A program made the translations under genes and the position numbers. Below, piece by piece: positions 1 to 6,916 of a stretch of DNA of 8,415 nucleotides. Position 1 is the first letter of the stretch; the number at the start of each line of letters is the position of its first letter. The notes beneath the pieces are model-generated. The model had not been told where the DNA came from. It saw only the letters and a program-made list of their open reading frames with translations, and ran no database searches. The stretch is from Helicobacter sp. Lineage in GTDB: Bacteria > Campylobacterota > Campylobacteria > Campylobacterales > Helicobacteraceae. The DNA is taken from the NCBI GenBank assembly GCA_029264655.1, contig JARHZY010000132.1:1-8415 (forward strand), given 5' to 3'.

Positions 1-149
1 CTAAAGCAGAGATTATAGAATGGAAAAGTATTGAGTTTGATGGGGATGAAGAATTTGAAGGAGAAATATATAACGATGAAGATATAGCCCTTTATGCTCT
101 TATCAATCGTGCGAGAATGATTAAACAAAATAAGATAAGTTTTTATTAA
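1..149 (+). CDS. 3' end of an unrecognised acidic protein (partial)
   Basis: The frame whose first full codon is at position 3 is open for 48 codons and ends in TAA at 147-149; the 5' part lies outside the window. The visible C-terminus is strongly acidic in its first half (a GDEEFEGE stretch, then NDED) and ends in a basic, probably helical tail (INRARMIKQNK, then ISFY). Codon choice looks like a real gene, and the other two forward frames hit stops at once. I do not recognise the family, and 48 residues are too few to infer a function. The tandem-repeat block begins directly after the stop codon. Confidence 0.6.
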   Translation, partial: KAEIIEWKSIEFDGDEEFEGEIYNDEDIALYALINRARMIKQNKISFY

Positions 150-151
150 AT

Positions 152-312
152 AAATAACTATCAAGTCAATAAATGATTAAGTAAATAAATTATTGAGTAA
201 ATAAATTCCATCACAAATATTATACAATAGCGATTTGAAGTTATTGAGTAAATAATTGTTCAGTCAATAAATTATTAAGTAAATATTTATTAAGCAAATA
301 AATTATTTTAGT
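152..312 (+). repeat. Degenerate 15-16 bp tandem repeat, consensus MAATAAATTATTRAGT
   Basis: Consecutive units can be read at 152-166 (15 bp), 167-182 (16), 183-198 (16), 199-214 (first half only), then after a 26-base diverged stretch 241-249 (end of a unit), 250-264 (15), 265-280 (16), 281-295 (15) and 296-312 (17). Most end in RAGT or CAGT and start with AAATAA or CAATAA. Across each junction the sequence forms a TTATT-N5-AATAA type dyad, so every boundary is also an imperfect palindrome. Frequent TAA triplets and varying unit length argue against a protein repeat. The role is unknown: an array of protein binding sites, a decayed iteron-like array or a simple minisatellite would all fit. 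Confidence 0.7.
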
Positions 313-410
313 AGCAACTTTTTTATACTTAATTCACAACATACAATATCCATAAGTAAAATATTCATAAAAATATTAAAAGTATAGATATAATAAAAAT
401 ATTACTTCCT

Positions 411-587
411 AGCAATATAACAGCATGCAAGCCAACAAAAGAAATTTAAATAATACAACAAGAAATCTTAGATGATATTGTTCTAAAATTTTATAAAAAA
501 CTAGACAAACTTGCAGCATAATAGAGTTTAAAAACAGAAGAATGTATTGTTTATGGTATTTTGATGACTTACTTTTTACCTATATAA
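411..587 (+). pseudogene. Possible decayed gene remnant with in-frame stops
   Basis: One forward frame reads as protein-like text broken by stop codons. A segment rich in Lys, Asp and Leu (QQEILDDIVLKFYKKLDKLA) is followed by two adjacent stops, then by SLKTEECIVYGILMTYF and a final TAA at 585-587; a further stop lies just before the first segment. The balance of acidic, basic and hydrophobic residues is better than expected from random AT-rich DNA, but each open segment is short enough to occur by chance. No family is recognised and no start codon or ribosome binding site was found. It could be the fossil of a gene related to, or separate from, the one ending at 149. Confidence 0.25.
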
Positions 588-627
588 ACAAAACAATATT
601 AGTTCTATAATCTTTGATAAATTCAGC

Positions 628-633
628 TATAAT
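628..633 (+). promoter_or_regulatory. Probable -10 box of the proS promoter (TATAAT)
   Basis: A perfect TATAAT lies 73 bases before the proS start codon, giving an expected transcript start near 640 and a leader of about 65 bases. A second TATAAT lies at 606-611. No convincing -35 hexamer is present at either, as is usual for the main sigma factor of Helicobacter, which tolerates AT-rich upstream DNA in its place. The assignment rests on motif and position only. Confidence 0.45.
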
Positions 634-695
634 GTAACTACATAAATACAATTACTATGTATGCGGTTTTATGTTGGACTTAGATAATTTATATA

Positions 696-701
696 AAAGG
701 A
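696..701 (+). promoter_or_regulatory. Ribosome binding site that fixes the proS start at 707
   Basis: AAAGGA lies five bases before the ATG at 707. The alternative in-frame ATG at 671 has no purine-rich motif in front of it, and the first 12 residues it would add are absent from the H. pylori protein as I recall it. The downstream ATG is therefore preferred. Confidence 0.8.
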
Positions 702-706
702 AAATT

Positions 707-2434
707 ATGCGTTTTTCAACATTTTTTGCTCCAACACTTAAGGAAGTGCCAAAAGATGCAGTCTTGAAAAGTCATATTTATTTGCTTCGGGCAGGTTTTA
801 TCCATCAGATAGGTAGCGGTATCTATAATTTCTTGCCATTAGGTAAGATTGTTATGGATAAAATTAAAGTTATTGTGCAACAAGAGATGAATAGGGCGGG
901 TGCTAATGAGATTACAATGGGATTTCTTACGCCAGCAAGTTTATGGGAAAAAAGTGGGCGTTATGAACAATATGGCGAATTGGCTCTCTTTACGGATAAA
1001 AAGGGGGCTACTTTTGTGCTTGGTCCAACACATGAAGAATGTGTTACAGAACTTGCAAAAACCTATATAAAAAGCTATAAACAATTACCACTCCATCTTT
1101 ATCAAATACATTTAAAGTTTCGTGATGAACTGCGTCCTAGATTTGGGCTTTTGCGTGCAAGAGAATTTGTTATGAAAGATGGATATAGCTTCCATGATAG
1201 TATAGAATCTTTGCATACTGAATTTATAAATATACGTGATACTTATGTGCGAATATTTGAACGTTTAGGGCTAGATTTCCGCATTGTTGAGGCAGATTCT
1301 GGAGCAATTGGGGGGAGTGGTAGTCGTGAATTTATGGTGCTTGCACCATGTGGTGAGGATACTATTGTAACTTGCAATGCATGTGATTATGCTTCAAATA
1401 TTGAAGCTGCTATACGTAAAGCAAAGACTTGTGGTGATATTGCACCACAGGCTACAAGCCCATACCATAAATTTGCAACACCAAATGTAAAAACTATTGA
1501 TGAATTAAGTGCTTTTTTTAAGGTAAATCCTTTTTATCTTATGAAAGCTGTTGTTAAGAAAGTAATTTTTAAAGATACAACAGATATTGCTATCTTTTTT
1601 ATGCGTGGTAAAGATATACTAGAGGATACAAAGGCTCTTAACGCACTGAAATTTATAGATTCTAATGTGCTTGATATGGAAGATGCAGATCTTGCATTTT
1701 TAGAATCCTATAATCTCCCACAAGGTTCTATTGGTCCTATCCATTTACGCACTTTAACAAATTCTCGTTTTATTGTTTTTGACAATGAATTACAATATGG
1801 TGAAGATTTGATATGTGGGGCAAACGAGCATGGATACCATTATGTTGGTGTGCAACTCGAAGAATTTAAGGATATAATTTACCGCGATTTAATTGCAGTT
1901 CAAGAGGGTGATTTATGCGCGAAATGCGGTGGCACTTTATGTTATAGTAAGGGTATTGAGGTGGGGCATATTTTTAAACTTGAGGAAAAATATTCAAAAC
2001 CTATGGAAGCGACTTTTCTTGATTCTAATGGTATTAGCAAACCTTTTATTATGGGGTGTTATGGGCTTGGTGTGAGTAGGCTATTATCAGCTATTTTGGA
2101 ACAAAAAGCAGATGACAAAGGATGTGTATGGGGAGATATTGCACCTTTTAGTCTTGATATTATTATCTCCAATATGAAAAATGAAGAAGAGGTAAAATTT
2201 GCTACAATGCTTTATGAGCACCTAAAAGAAAAAGGTATTGAAGTGATACTTGATGATAGGAGTGAGCGTTTTGGTAGTAAAATAGCTGATTTTGAATTAA
2301 TTGGTTTTCAATATGCTTTAATTATAGGCAAAAAACTTGCTGATGGAAAAGTAGAACTCATACAACGCGATGGATTGATAAAAAAAGAATATGCAAGTAG
2401 CAATATTATGGAATCTTTATTAGAGATTCTGTAA
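707..2434 (+). CDS. proS: Prolyl-tRNA synthetase (bacterial type, with editing domain)
   Basis: This cytoplasmic class II synthetase joins proline to tRNA-Pro using ATP. The 575 residues match the usual length of about 570. In order: motif 1 region near 36-52 (GSGIYNFLPL), the GPTHEE loop at 106-111, motif 2 with the FRDELRPRFG and REFVMKDGYSF segments at 138-162, the inserted editing domain that hydrolyses Ala-tRNA-Pro at roughly 210-385, motif 3 at 450-466 (GCYGLGVSRLL) and the C-terminal anticodon-binding domain from about 480. The editing domain is flanked by two CxxC pairs (Cys223/226 and Cys404/407), which suggests a structural zinc site like one I recall in the H. pylori protein. The N-terminus (MRFSTFFAPTLKE) agrees with the H. 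pylori start. The gene appears monocistronic, with its own promoter and long non-coding stretches on both sides. Confidence 0.97.
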   Translation: MRFSTFFAPTLKEVPKDAVLKSHIYLLRAGFIHQIGSGIYNFLPLGKIVMDKIKVIVQQEMNRAGANEITMGFLTPASLWEKSGRYEQYGELALFTDKKGATFVLGPTHEECVTELAKTYIKSYKQLPLHLYQIHLKFRDELRPRFGLLRAREFVMKDGYSFHDSIESLHTEFINIRDTYVRIFERLGLDFRIVEADSGAIGGSGSREFMVLAPCGEDTIVTCNACDYASNIEAAIRKAKTCGDIAPQATSPYHKFATPNVKTIDELSAFFKVNPFYLMKAVVKKVIFKDTTDIAIFFMRGKDILEDTKALNALKFIDSNVLDMEDADLAFLESYNLPQGSIGPIHLRTLTNSRFIVFDNELQYGEDLICGANEHGYHYVGVQLEEFKDIIYRDLIAVQEGDLCAKCGGTLCYSKGIEVGHIFKLEEKYSKPMEATFLDSNGISKPFIMGCYGLGVSRLLSAILEQKADDKGCVWGDIAPFSLDIIISNMKNEEEVKFATMLYEHLKEKGIEVILDDRSERFGSKIADFELIGFQYALIIGKKLADGKVELIQRDGLIKKEYASSNIMESLLEIL

Positions 2435-3078
2435 ATTTTTGGTTGCTTATACTTTTTATATAATATTAGGGTATATATCTTTAAAGATGCTAGTTTTCAA
2501 CATTAAGAGTATTTTAAGTGATTCTAGTGGGGTATGCTATAAAATAATCATAAAATACATGTAGTAGAGATAAAATAAATAGGTTATACTCTCTTTATAT
2601 TGTAAATATGTCAAGCGATATAGTGAATAGTGTTACAGGTATATTTTAGTATCAATTGATAATATTTATTAAAGTAGAATTAATATTTATATTACAAAGA
2701 TATGATTGTTTGATATTTTAATAGAATTTAATGCCATCAATTCTAGATAATATATAAAATTGCATTATATTTTATCTCAACATCCTTAATATGATAATAA
2801 ATGTAATATATAGATAAAATGTATTCACATAATAAGCAACTTATATGCGTATTAGCTAAAAATATAAAATAAAAACAATAATATATAAAGTCTATTCACA
2901 AAGCCATTAAAAGCAAGATTTGCATCGGTATATAAAAATATGATAATTAATATAATGCTAGTAAAATGGTAGTTTTATTACCCCATTTGCATAACATACA
3001 AAATCTTATTTCTCTAAATTTCATATAAACAAATAATACGATACATTGTATCTCCTTATTGCTAAACATGTGTTATAT
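2435..3078. other. Convergent non-coding gap between proS and ddl
   Basis: This 644-base stretch lies between two genes pointing at each other, so transcription of both must end here. No GC-rich hairpin with a T-tract was found. The only dyads are AT-rich: a perfect 12-bp palindrome ATCTTTAAAGAT at 2477-2488, 43 bases after the proS stop; ATCAATTGAT at 2651-2660; and an A/T stem with loop near 2959-2980. On the minus strand a strong ribosome binding site leads into a ten-codon frame at 3014-3046. The remainder is low-complexity AT-rich sequence in which I see no gene. Confidence 0.65.
3014..3046 (-). CDS. Ten-codon reading frame with strong ribosome binding site after ddl
   Basis: Thirty-two bases beyond the ddl stop, on the same strand, AAGGAG (complement of 3052-3057) stands five bases before an ATG (3046-3044). 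It opens a frame of ten codons, MYRIICLYEI, ending in TAG. The spacer and start codon lie inside a 13-base dyad, GATACA-N-TGTATC (3040-3052). Beyond the stop the same frame has two further stops and then 40 open codons of hydrophobic text. This may be a real micropeptide, the start of a decayed downstream gene, or chance. No homologue is known to me. Confidence 0.25.
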   Translation of the reverse strand: MYRIICLYEI

Positions 3079-4128
3079 TTATTTTCCTTTTGCATGTTGT
3101 ATTTTATGGATATATTGATAGTTGATTGCAATGGCATGTTTCTTTGGCAATGAAGTAGCAAGTTGTTGTATAAGTGTTTCAAAATCAGTAAAAAGATAAT
3201 TTGCCATGCTGCCCGGTATAGGATTAATTTCGTTTAAAAATATTGTATCATTGGCAACAAAAAAATCACATCTTATAAGTGCACCTTCAAAAGTTGTATT
3301 ATATATTTTTTTGAAAGCTTTATGCAATTGCATCTTTAGAGATTCTGAAATAACTGCACTTGTTATTTCCTCTGTGCGTGAAAAATCTAAATATTTATCA
3401 TCAAAATGAAGTAAATCTTTTTTTGCAGGCTCTTCAACCAAAGATAATATGAATGCATCATTTACTTTTGCACCAGCAAGATTATACTCTTTTACCCCTT
3501 TCATAAAAGGTTCAATAATTACTTCATCACTAAATTCAAAGGCACAATCTAAACTATATTCAAGCTTTGCCTCATCTTCAACTACACACACACCAATAGA
3601 GCTTCCAAGACATGTAGGTTTAATGATATAAGGTAAGGAAAAAGGAATATTATATGTAGTTTGTTTGCCACAAATATAATAAGGCAATGTAGCAATACCA
3701 CACTCTTGTGCATAAAGTTTTGTTAAATGTTTATTGTAACTTAATACGCTTGCTTCAAGGCGAGGTCCTATATATTGAATCTTATAGAAATCAAATAAGC
3801 CAGCAAGCACGCCATCTTCGCCATCCCCACCATGTATTAAATTTAACAATAAACCTGTATGCAATATCTTTTTTTTACCAAAAAAACCTGTTTCATAAAA
3901 TCCACCTAAACCAAGCTCTACTTTTTTTGCTTTTTTATATTCTAAAGAGCTAAAATACTTAGATTTCATATTATGTGATTCAATAAGATAAAATTCATGA
4001 TTTGTATCAAGAAAAATATAGTGTGCAACTTGAATGTTTTTGCCTAATTTTTGCATTATTGTAATAGCACTAACAATACTAATTTCATGTTCATAGCTTA
4101 TACCGCCAAATACAATGCTAAGATTCAA
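3079..4128 (-). CDS. ddl: D-alanine--D-alanine ligase, TTG start
   Basis: This cytoplasmic ATP-grasp ligase joins two D-alanines for the peptidoglycan stem peptide, ahead of MurF. With a TTG start at 4128 the protein has 349 residues, close to the H. pylori enzyme (about 347). Visible features are VFGGIS and EHEIS at 6-17, HGGDGEDG at 99-106, GPR at 121-123, the ATP-binding lysine and glycine-rich loop (IIKPTCLGSSIGV, 168-180), EP at 206-207, the KYLDFSR segment at 245-251, and the metal-binding residues Asp288, Glu300 and Asn302 (LNEINPIPG). Nothing suggests a D-Ala-D-Lac ligase of the vancomycin-resistance type. An ATG at 4242 would add 38 Lys/Asn/Tyr-rich residues with no ribosome binding site and no counterpart in the family. 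A possible -10 (TATAGT) is the complement of 4171-4176. The gene diverges from miaA. Confidence 0.93.
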   Translation of the reverse strand: MNLSIVFGGISYEHEISIVSAITIMQKLGKNIQVAHYIFLDTNHEFYLIESHNMKSKYFSSLEYKKAKKVELGLGGFYETGFFGKKKILHTGLLLNLIHGGDGEDGVLAGLFDFYKIQYIGPRLEASVLSYNKHLTKLYAQECGIATLPYYICGKQTTYNIPFSLPYIIKPTCLGSSIGVCVVEDEAKLEYSLDCAFEFSDEVIIEPFMKGVKEYNLAGAKVNDAFILSLVEEPAKKDLLHFDDKYLDFSRTEEITSAVISESLKMQLHKAFKKIYNTTFEGALIRCDFFVANDTIFLNEINPIPGSMANYLFTDFETLIQQLATSLPKKHAIAINYQYIHKIQHAKGK

Positions 4129-4133
4129 CTTTA

Positions 4134-4140
4134 TTCCTTT
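4134..4140 (-). promoter_or_regulatory. Ribosome binding site that fixes the ddl TTG start
   Basis: On the minus strand AAAGGAA precedes the TTG at 4128 with a spacer of about six bases. The conserved N-terminal strand (LSIVFGG) starts two residues later, exactly where the H. pylori protein begins. There is no in-frame ATG between codon 1 of the longer frame and residue 24 of the mature protein, so a non-ATG start is needed. Confidence 0.8.
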
Positions 4141-4293
4141 ATAATATAATATGGTTTTTTTTGTAATTTTACTATAAAATTTTTGTGTTTGGCTTAATTT
4201 TAGATTATTGTTGTAAGCAAAATCATTTGAAAATGCTATCATTCAAACAATTCTATAGTATTTTGTAGATAATATGTATCATCACAAAATAAA

Positions 4294-4301
4294 ATTATAA
4301 T
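4294..4301. promoter_or_regulatory. Palindromic ATTATAAT: -10 box for miaA, possibly also for ddl
   Basis: On the plus strand TATAAT at 4296-4301 predicts a miaA transcript start near 4308, about 15 bases before the ATG. On the minus strand the same palindrome gives TATAAT (complement of 4294-4299), which would start a ddl transcript near 4287 with a leader of about 160 bases. The miaA assignment is the stronger one. ddl may instead use the closer TATAGT at 4171-4176. No -35 boxes are evident. Confidence 0.5.
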
Positions 4302-4322
4302 ACTTACCAATAAGAGAGACAA

Positions 4323-5246
4323 ATGGTTTATCACACTCCAAAAATATTTGCTATTATAGGTGCAACATGTAGTGGTAAAAGTGCATTATCCTTGCAACTT
4401 GCACCACTCCTTAATGCCCTTATTTTTTCACTCGATTCACTCTGTATTTATAAAGAAATTGATATTGCATCAGCTAAACCATCAAGTAGCGAACTTGCCT
4501 TAATCCAACATTTTGCTATTAATGTATTATATCCAAATGAGCATGTATCAGCCCATGTATTTTTACAACTTTTACATGATAGTATTGCATATTGCATGCA
4601 AAAAGAAAAAAACTTGCTTATTGTTGGTGGGAGTAGTTTTTATCTCAAGGCAATCATACAAGGACTAAGCCCATTGCCAAATAACACTATAATAAATAAT
4701 GCAGATTATATTGCCATGATACAACAACCCCTACAACAACAATATGCGTTTTTAACACATATTGATAAAGAATATGCAAAAAAAATAAATGCTAATGATA
4801 CTTATAGAATCCATAAGGCACTTGAAATATTTTTCCAAACAGCTATAACGCCAACGCAATTTTTCATACAAAATCCAGCCACGCCATTTCCTTTACCAAT
4901 CCATACTTATAATTTGATTGTCGAACGCGACTTATTACACACGCAAATTGCAAAACGCACAAACAATATGATTGCAAATGGTATCTTAGATGAAGCACAA
5001 TACTTATTAGCACATTATGGTGAAACAATCCAGCCATTTAAATCTATTGGTTTAAAAGAATGCCTTATGGTATTGCAAAATAAACTTAATATACAAGATT
5101 TAGCTACACAGATTACAACACACACAAGACAACTTGCCAAAAGACAAAACACCTTTAACCGCACCCAATTGCAAGATGCTATCCCAATACATTCCTCCTT
5201 TGATATTGTAAAGCTAGCAAGAGACATGCTGACAAGATCGCTTTAA
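4323..5246 (+). CDS. miaA: tRNA dimethylallyltransferase (A37 prenylation)
   Basis: MiaA transfers a dimethylallyl group from DMAPP to N6 of A37 in tRNAs that read UNN codons, which supports codon-anticodon stability and frame maintenance. The protein has 307 residues, normal for the family. It shows the P-loop GATCSGKSA at 13-21, the DSLCIYKEIDIASAKP segment from Asp38 (general-base aspartate and the family's DIGTAKP-type motif), GGSSFYLKA at 102-110, RIHKALEIF at 162-170, the SIGLKE motif at 241-246 and the C-terminal TRQLAKRQNTF-R motif at 268-280. Many positions are conservative variants of the E. coli consensus, as expected for this lineage. The start at 4323 has a weak AAGAGAG ribosome binding site and a very short predicted leader. 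miaA diverges from ddl and converges on mqo. Confidence 0.95.
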   Translation: MVYHTPKIFAIIGATCSGKSALSLQLAPLLNALIFSLDSLCIYKEIDIASAKPSSSELALIQHFAINVLYPNEHVSAHVFLQLLHDSIAYCMQKEKNLLIVGGSSFYLKAIIQGLSPLPNNTIINNADYIAMIQQPLQQQYAFLTHIDKEYAKKINANDTYRIHKALEIFFQTAITPTQFFIQNPATPFPLPIHTYNLIVERDLLHTQIAKRTNNMIANGILDEAQYLLAHYGETIQPFKSIGLKECLMVLQNKLNIQDLATQITTHTRQLAKRQNTFNRTQLQDAIPIHSSFDIVKLARDMLTRSL

Positions 5247-5260
5247 TAGATTATTTACTT

Positions 5261-5280
5261 TATATATTATTGAATATATA
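5261..5280. terminator. AT-rich hairpin just after miaA
   Basis: TATATATT, loop ATTG, AATATATA gives a perfect 8-bp stem beginning 15 bases after the miaA stop. It is made only of A-T pairs and is followed by a weak T-rich stretch (CCTTTTGCTCTT), so it is at best a weak terminator. The position between convergent genes is what favours the call. Confidence 0.3.
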
Positions 5281-5311
5281 TAACAATCCTTTTGCTCTTA
5301 TGAAAATAGCA

Positions 5312-5330
5312 TAGAGTAAATAATACTCTA
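5312..5330. terminator. Second hairpin in the miaA-mqo gap
   Basis: TAGAGTA, loop AATAA, TACTCTA forms a perfect 7-bp stem with two G-C pairs. Being symmetrical, it could act on transcripts from either gene, but no T-tract follows on either strand. It also contains GAGTAAATAA, the core of the tandem repeat near position 200, which may be coincidence in AT-rich DNA. Confidence 0.3.
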
Positions 5331-5567
5331 CAAAATTATTGTTATTTGAGAAAATTTAATCATGATACTATTTATAATTTACTCCTATATACAATGTAAT
5401 GCTATCAAAGCTATAAATATGCAAATGTGTTATCATTTATAGAGAATAAAAACTTGTATTTGGTGATTGCTATATTGCAAGAAATATGAAGCTTTAGGGA
5501 TAGCATAGAAATTGTTGCCAACCCCATAGCACAACTTGATGTGATAAAATAATGCACTATAGATTTA

Positions 5568-6914
5568 TTATTGTGCTTCTTCTGGTGATAACTCTTTTAA
5601 GAAACGTTCCTTATCGAAATTTGCTTGTAAAAACGCAACAATCTCCTCAGAATCTATCATTGCATTTTGCAAGCAAGAAGTTGCACCAGGAGATGGAGTC
5701 ATATTAAATGTTAAACCTTTACCTGTGCGTATTTTTTTTTCGCCTAATTCAAGTCTTTTTGAAGTTCTATCGACAACTTGCGGACGCACCTCGCCATATC
5801 CTTTAGCAAATGTAATATCTTCAAGCTTCAATGAAGGGATAATTTTTTGTGCATCTTTTATAAAGAGTCTTTTTCCAAAAAAAGGCAAATGGAAGAAAAT
5901 ATTGCGTAAAATATAATTACGGATTTCAGAATCACTTAACAAATCATAAGTAACTTTCATGACATCTAAGTGCAAATCAAGTTTTAATAAGTCTGGGCTA
6001 AGCACATCAAAAAAATGCCTACTATTTTCAAGCCGCAAAGTTGCAAGTGCAGTGGGTCCAAGCCTTGTCTTCCCCTCAACAAATACATCGGGATCACCAT
6101 GCAGTGCAGCAAAAGGGAGTTTTGGGTTTTGCACACCATAAACTTTTCCTCGCAAAAGATTTGGTGCAAAATAAAACTCTCCACCAACAGGCAAACAACC
6201 CAATTCCATGCCATAGCCAACGCTTTGTGCAAGTGGTAATGAATATGAACCTGCATCAACAAGGACAAATTTTGCATAAATCTCTCTACCATCTGCCCCA
6301 ATAATTGCATAACCTGTATTTTTTGTTTGAATTTGCTGGACACGGAATCCTAAAAATACTTCATTTTGCGGATTTTTCTCTTTTGCTTTTTGCACAAAAT
6401 ATTCACTTAAAGCTTCAAAATTTACAGCACACCATTCAGAATCAAAACCAGAACCTACCACATTTTCTGGTCTATCACCACCATTTTTTCCTTCAATAAC
6501 TTTAGGTTCTGCCTGCTTAATATCTTCTTTCGTGTAAAATTTTAAACCCGGAAAAATATGCTGAAATTCTTCATGCCGCTTTGTCATAATCTCACACTCA
6601 TGATCGCCCACACCAATTGCCATTTTTTGCATATTAAAAATAATTTTATTTTGTAAGCCTTCTTTTAAACAAAAGTTACGCACTTTTTGTGCAGCCAACT
6701 TTACTCTCTTTGCTTTTTCCGCACTATAATTTGTTTCAATAGAACCATCATGTATAGTTTGCGAATTTGCTTTATGACTCGAACTTATTTGTGCAAGCTT
6801 TGATTCTTTTTCTATAATGGCTATTTTCTTTATATCAGTATACTCTGTTAATGTATAAAAAGTGCAACAACCGCTTACGCCACCACCAATAATGACGACA
6901 TCAAACTCATTCAT
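5568..6914 (-). CDS. mqo: Malate:quinone oxidoreductase, FAD-dependent
   Basis: This peripheral membrane flavoprotein oxidises malate to oxaloacetate and passes electrons to the (mena)quinone pool; in Helicobacter it replaces NAD-dependent malate dehydrogenase in the citric acid cycle. The 448 residues are close to H. pylori HP0086 (about 450), and the sequence follows it along its whole length. Visible features are the FAD-binding IIGGGVSG at 8-15 with acidic Glu35 at the end of the second strand, the segments ANSQTIHDGSIETNY (49-63) and QKMAIGVGD (96-104), FVLVDAGSYSLPLAQS at 216-231, GEVRPQVVDR at 374-383 and the C-terminal flavin segment TPSPGATSCLQNA at 406-418. The ribosome binding site GAAGGGAG (complement of 6921-6928) overlaps the end of the ABC ATPase gene, whose stop is two bases away, so the two are probably cotranscribed and translationally coupled. 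A run of nine A's (complement of 5732-5740) lies in codons 392-395. Confidence 0.96.
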   Translation of the reverse strand: MNEFDVVIIGGGVSGCCTFYTLTEYTDIKKIAIIEKESKLAQISSSHKANSQTIHDGSIETNYSAEKAKRVKLAAQKVRNFCLKEGLQNKIIFNMQKMAIGVGDHECEIMTKRHEEFQHIFPGLKFYTKEDIKQAEPKVIEGKNGGDRPENVVGSGFDSEWCAVNFEALSEYFVQKAKEKNPQNEVFLGFRVQQIQTKNTGYAIIGADGREIYAKFVLVDAGSYSLPLAQSVGYGMELGCLPVGGEFYFAPNLLRGKVYGVQNPKLPFAALHGDPDVFVEGKTRLGPTALATLRLENSRHFFDVLSPDLLKLDLHLDVMKVTYDLLSDSEIRNYILRNIFFHLPFFGKRLFIKDAQKIIPSLKLEDITFAKGYGEVRPQVVDRTSKRLELGEKKIRTGKGLTFNMTPSPGATSCLQNAMIDSEEIVAFLQANFDKERFLKELSPEEAQ

Positions 6915-6916
6915 TA

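Larger units (their letters stand above)
150..706. other. Long non-coding spacer upstream of proS
   Basis: This very AT-rich 557-base spacer contains no intact gene that I can support. It holds a degenerate tandem repeat (152-312), a reading frame interrupted by stops that may be a gene remnant (411-587), -10-like motifs (606-611 and 628-633), and the proS ribosome binding site (696-701). No tRNA-like cloverleaf or terminal inverted repeat of an insertion sequence was seen. Confidence 0.7.
5247..5567. other. Convergent non-coding gap between miaA and mqo
   Basis: This 321-base stretch holds the 3' flanks of miaA (plus) and mqo (minus). It contains two AT-rich hairpins near the miaA end (5261-5280 and 5312-5330). 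On the minus strand a 43-codon open stretch without a start codon (5433-5564) follows two consecutive mqo stop codons. No intact gene is present. Confidence 0.65.

Noticed and set aside
152..312. Tandem repeat considered as a CRISPR array
   Set aside because: The units are contiguous, degenerate and only 15-16 bp, with no unique spacers and no cas genes in view.
671..706. Upstream in-frame ATG for proS giving a 587-residue protein
   Set aside because: It has no ribosome binding site and adds 12 residues not found in the family. The ATG at 707 has AAAGGA at ideal spacing.
3206..3953. Plus-strand frames of 60-81 codons opposite ddl
   Set aside because: They are antisense to a conserved gene, have no recognisable domains, and are explained by the codon use of ddl.
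3079..4128. Possible vancomycin-resistance type D-Ala-D-Lac ligase
   Set aside because: The sequence follows the Helicobacter Ddl pattern, including the KY segment before the second half of the active site, and no van-type neighbours are present.
4129..4242. Longer ddl frame starting at an ATG at 4242
   Set aside because: The added 38 residues are low-complexity, lack a ribosome binding site, and precede the conserved N-terminus that starts at the well-placed TTG.
5725..6499. Several overlapping frames of 60-119 codons on both strands inside mqo
   Set aside because: They are shadows of a clearly conserved full-length mqo gene and show no domain or ribosome binding site of their own.
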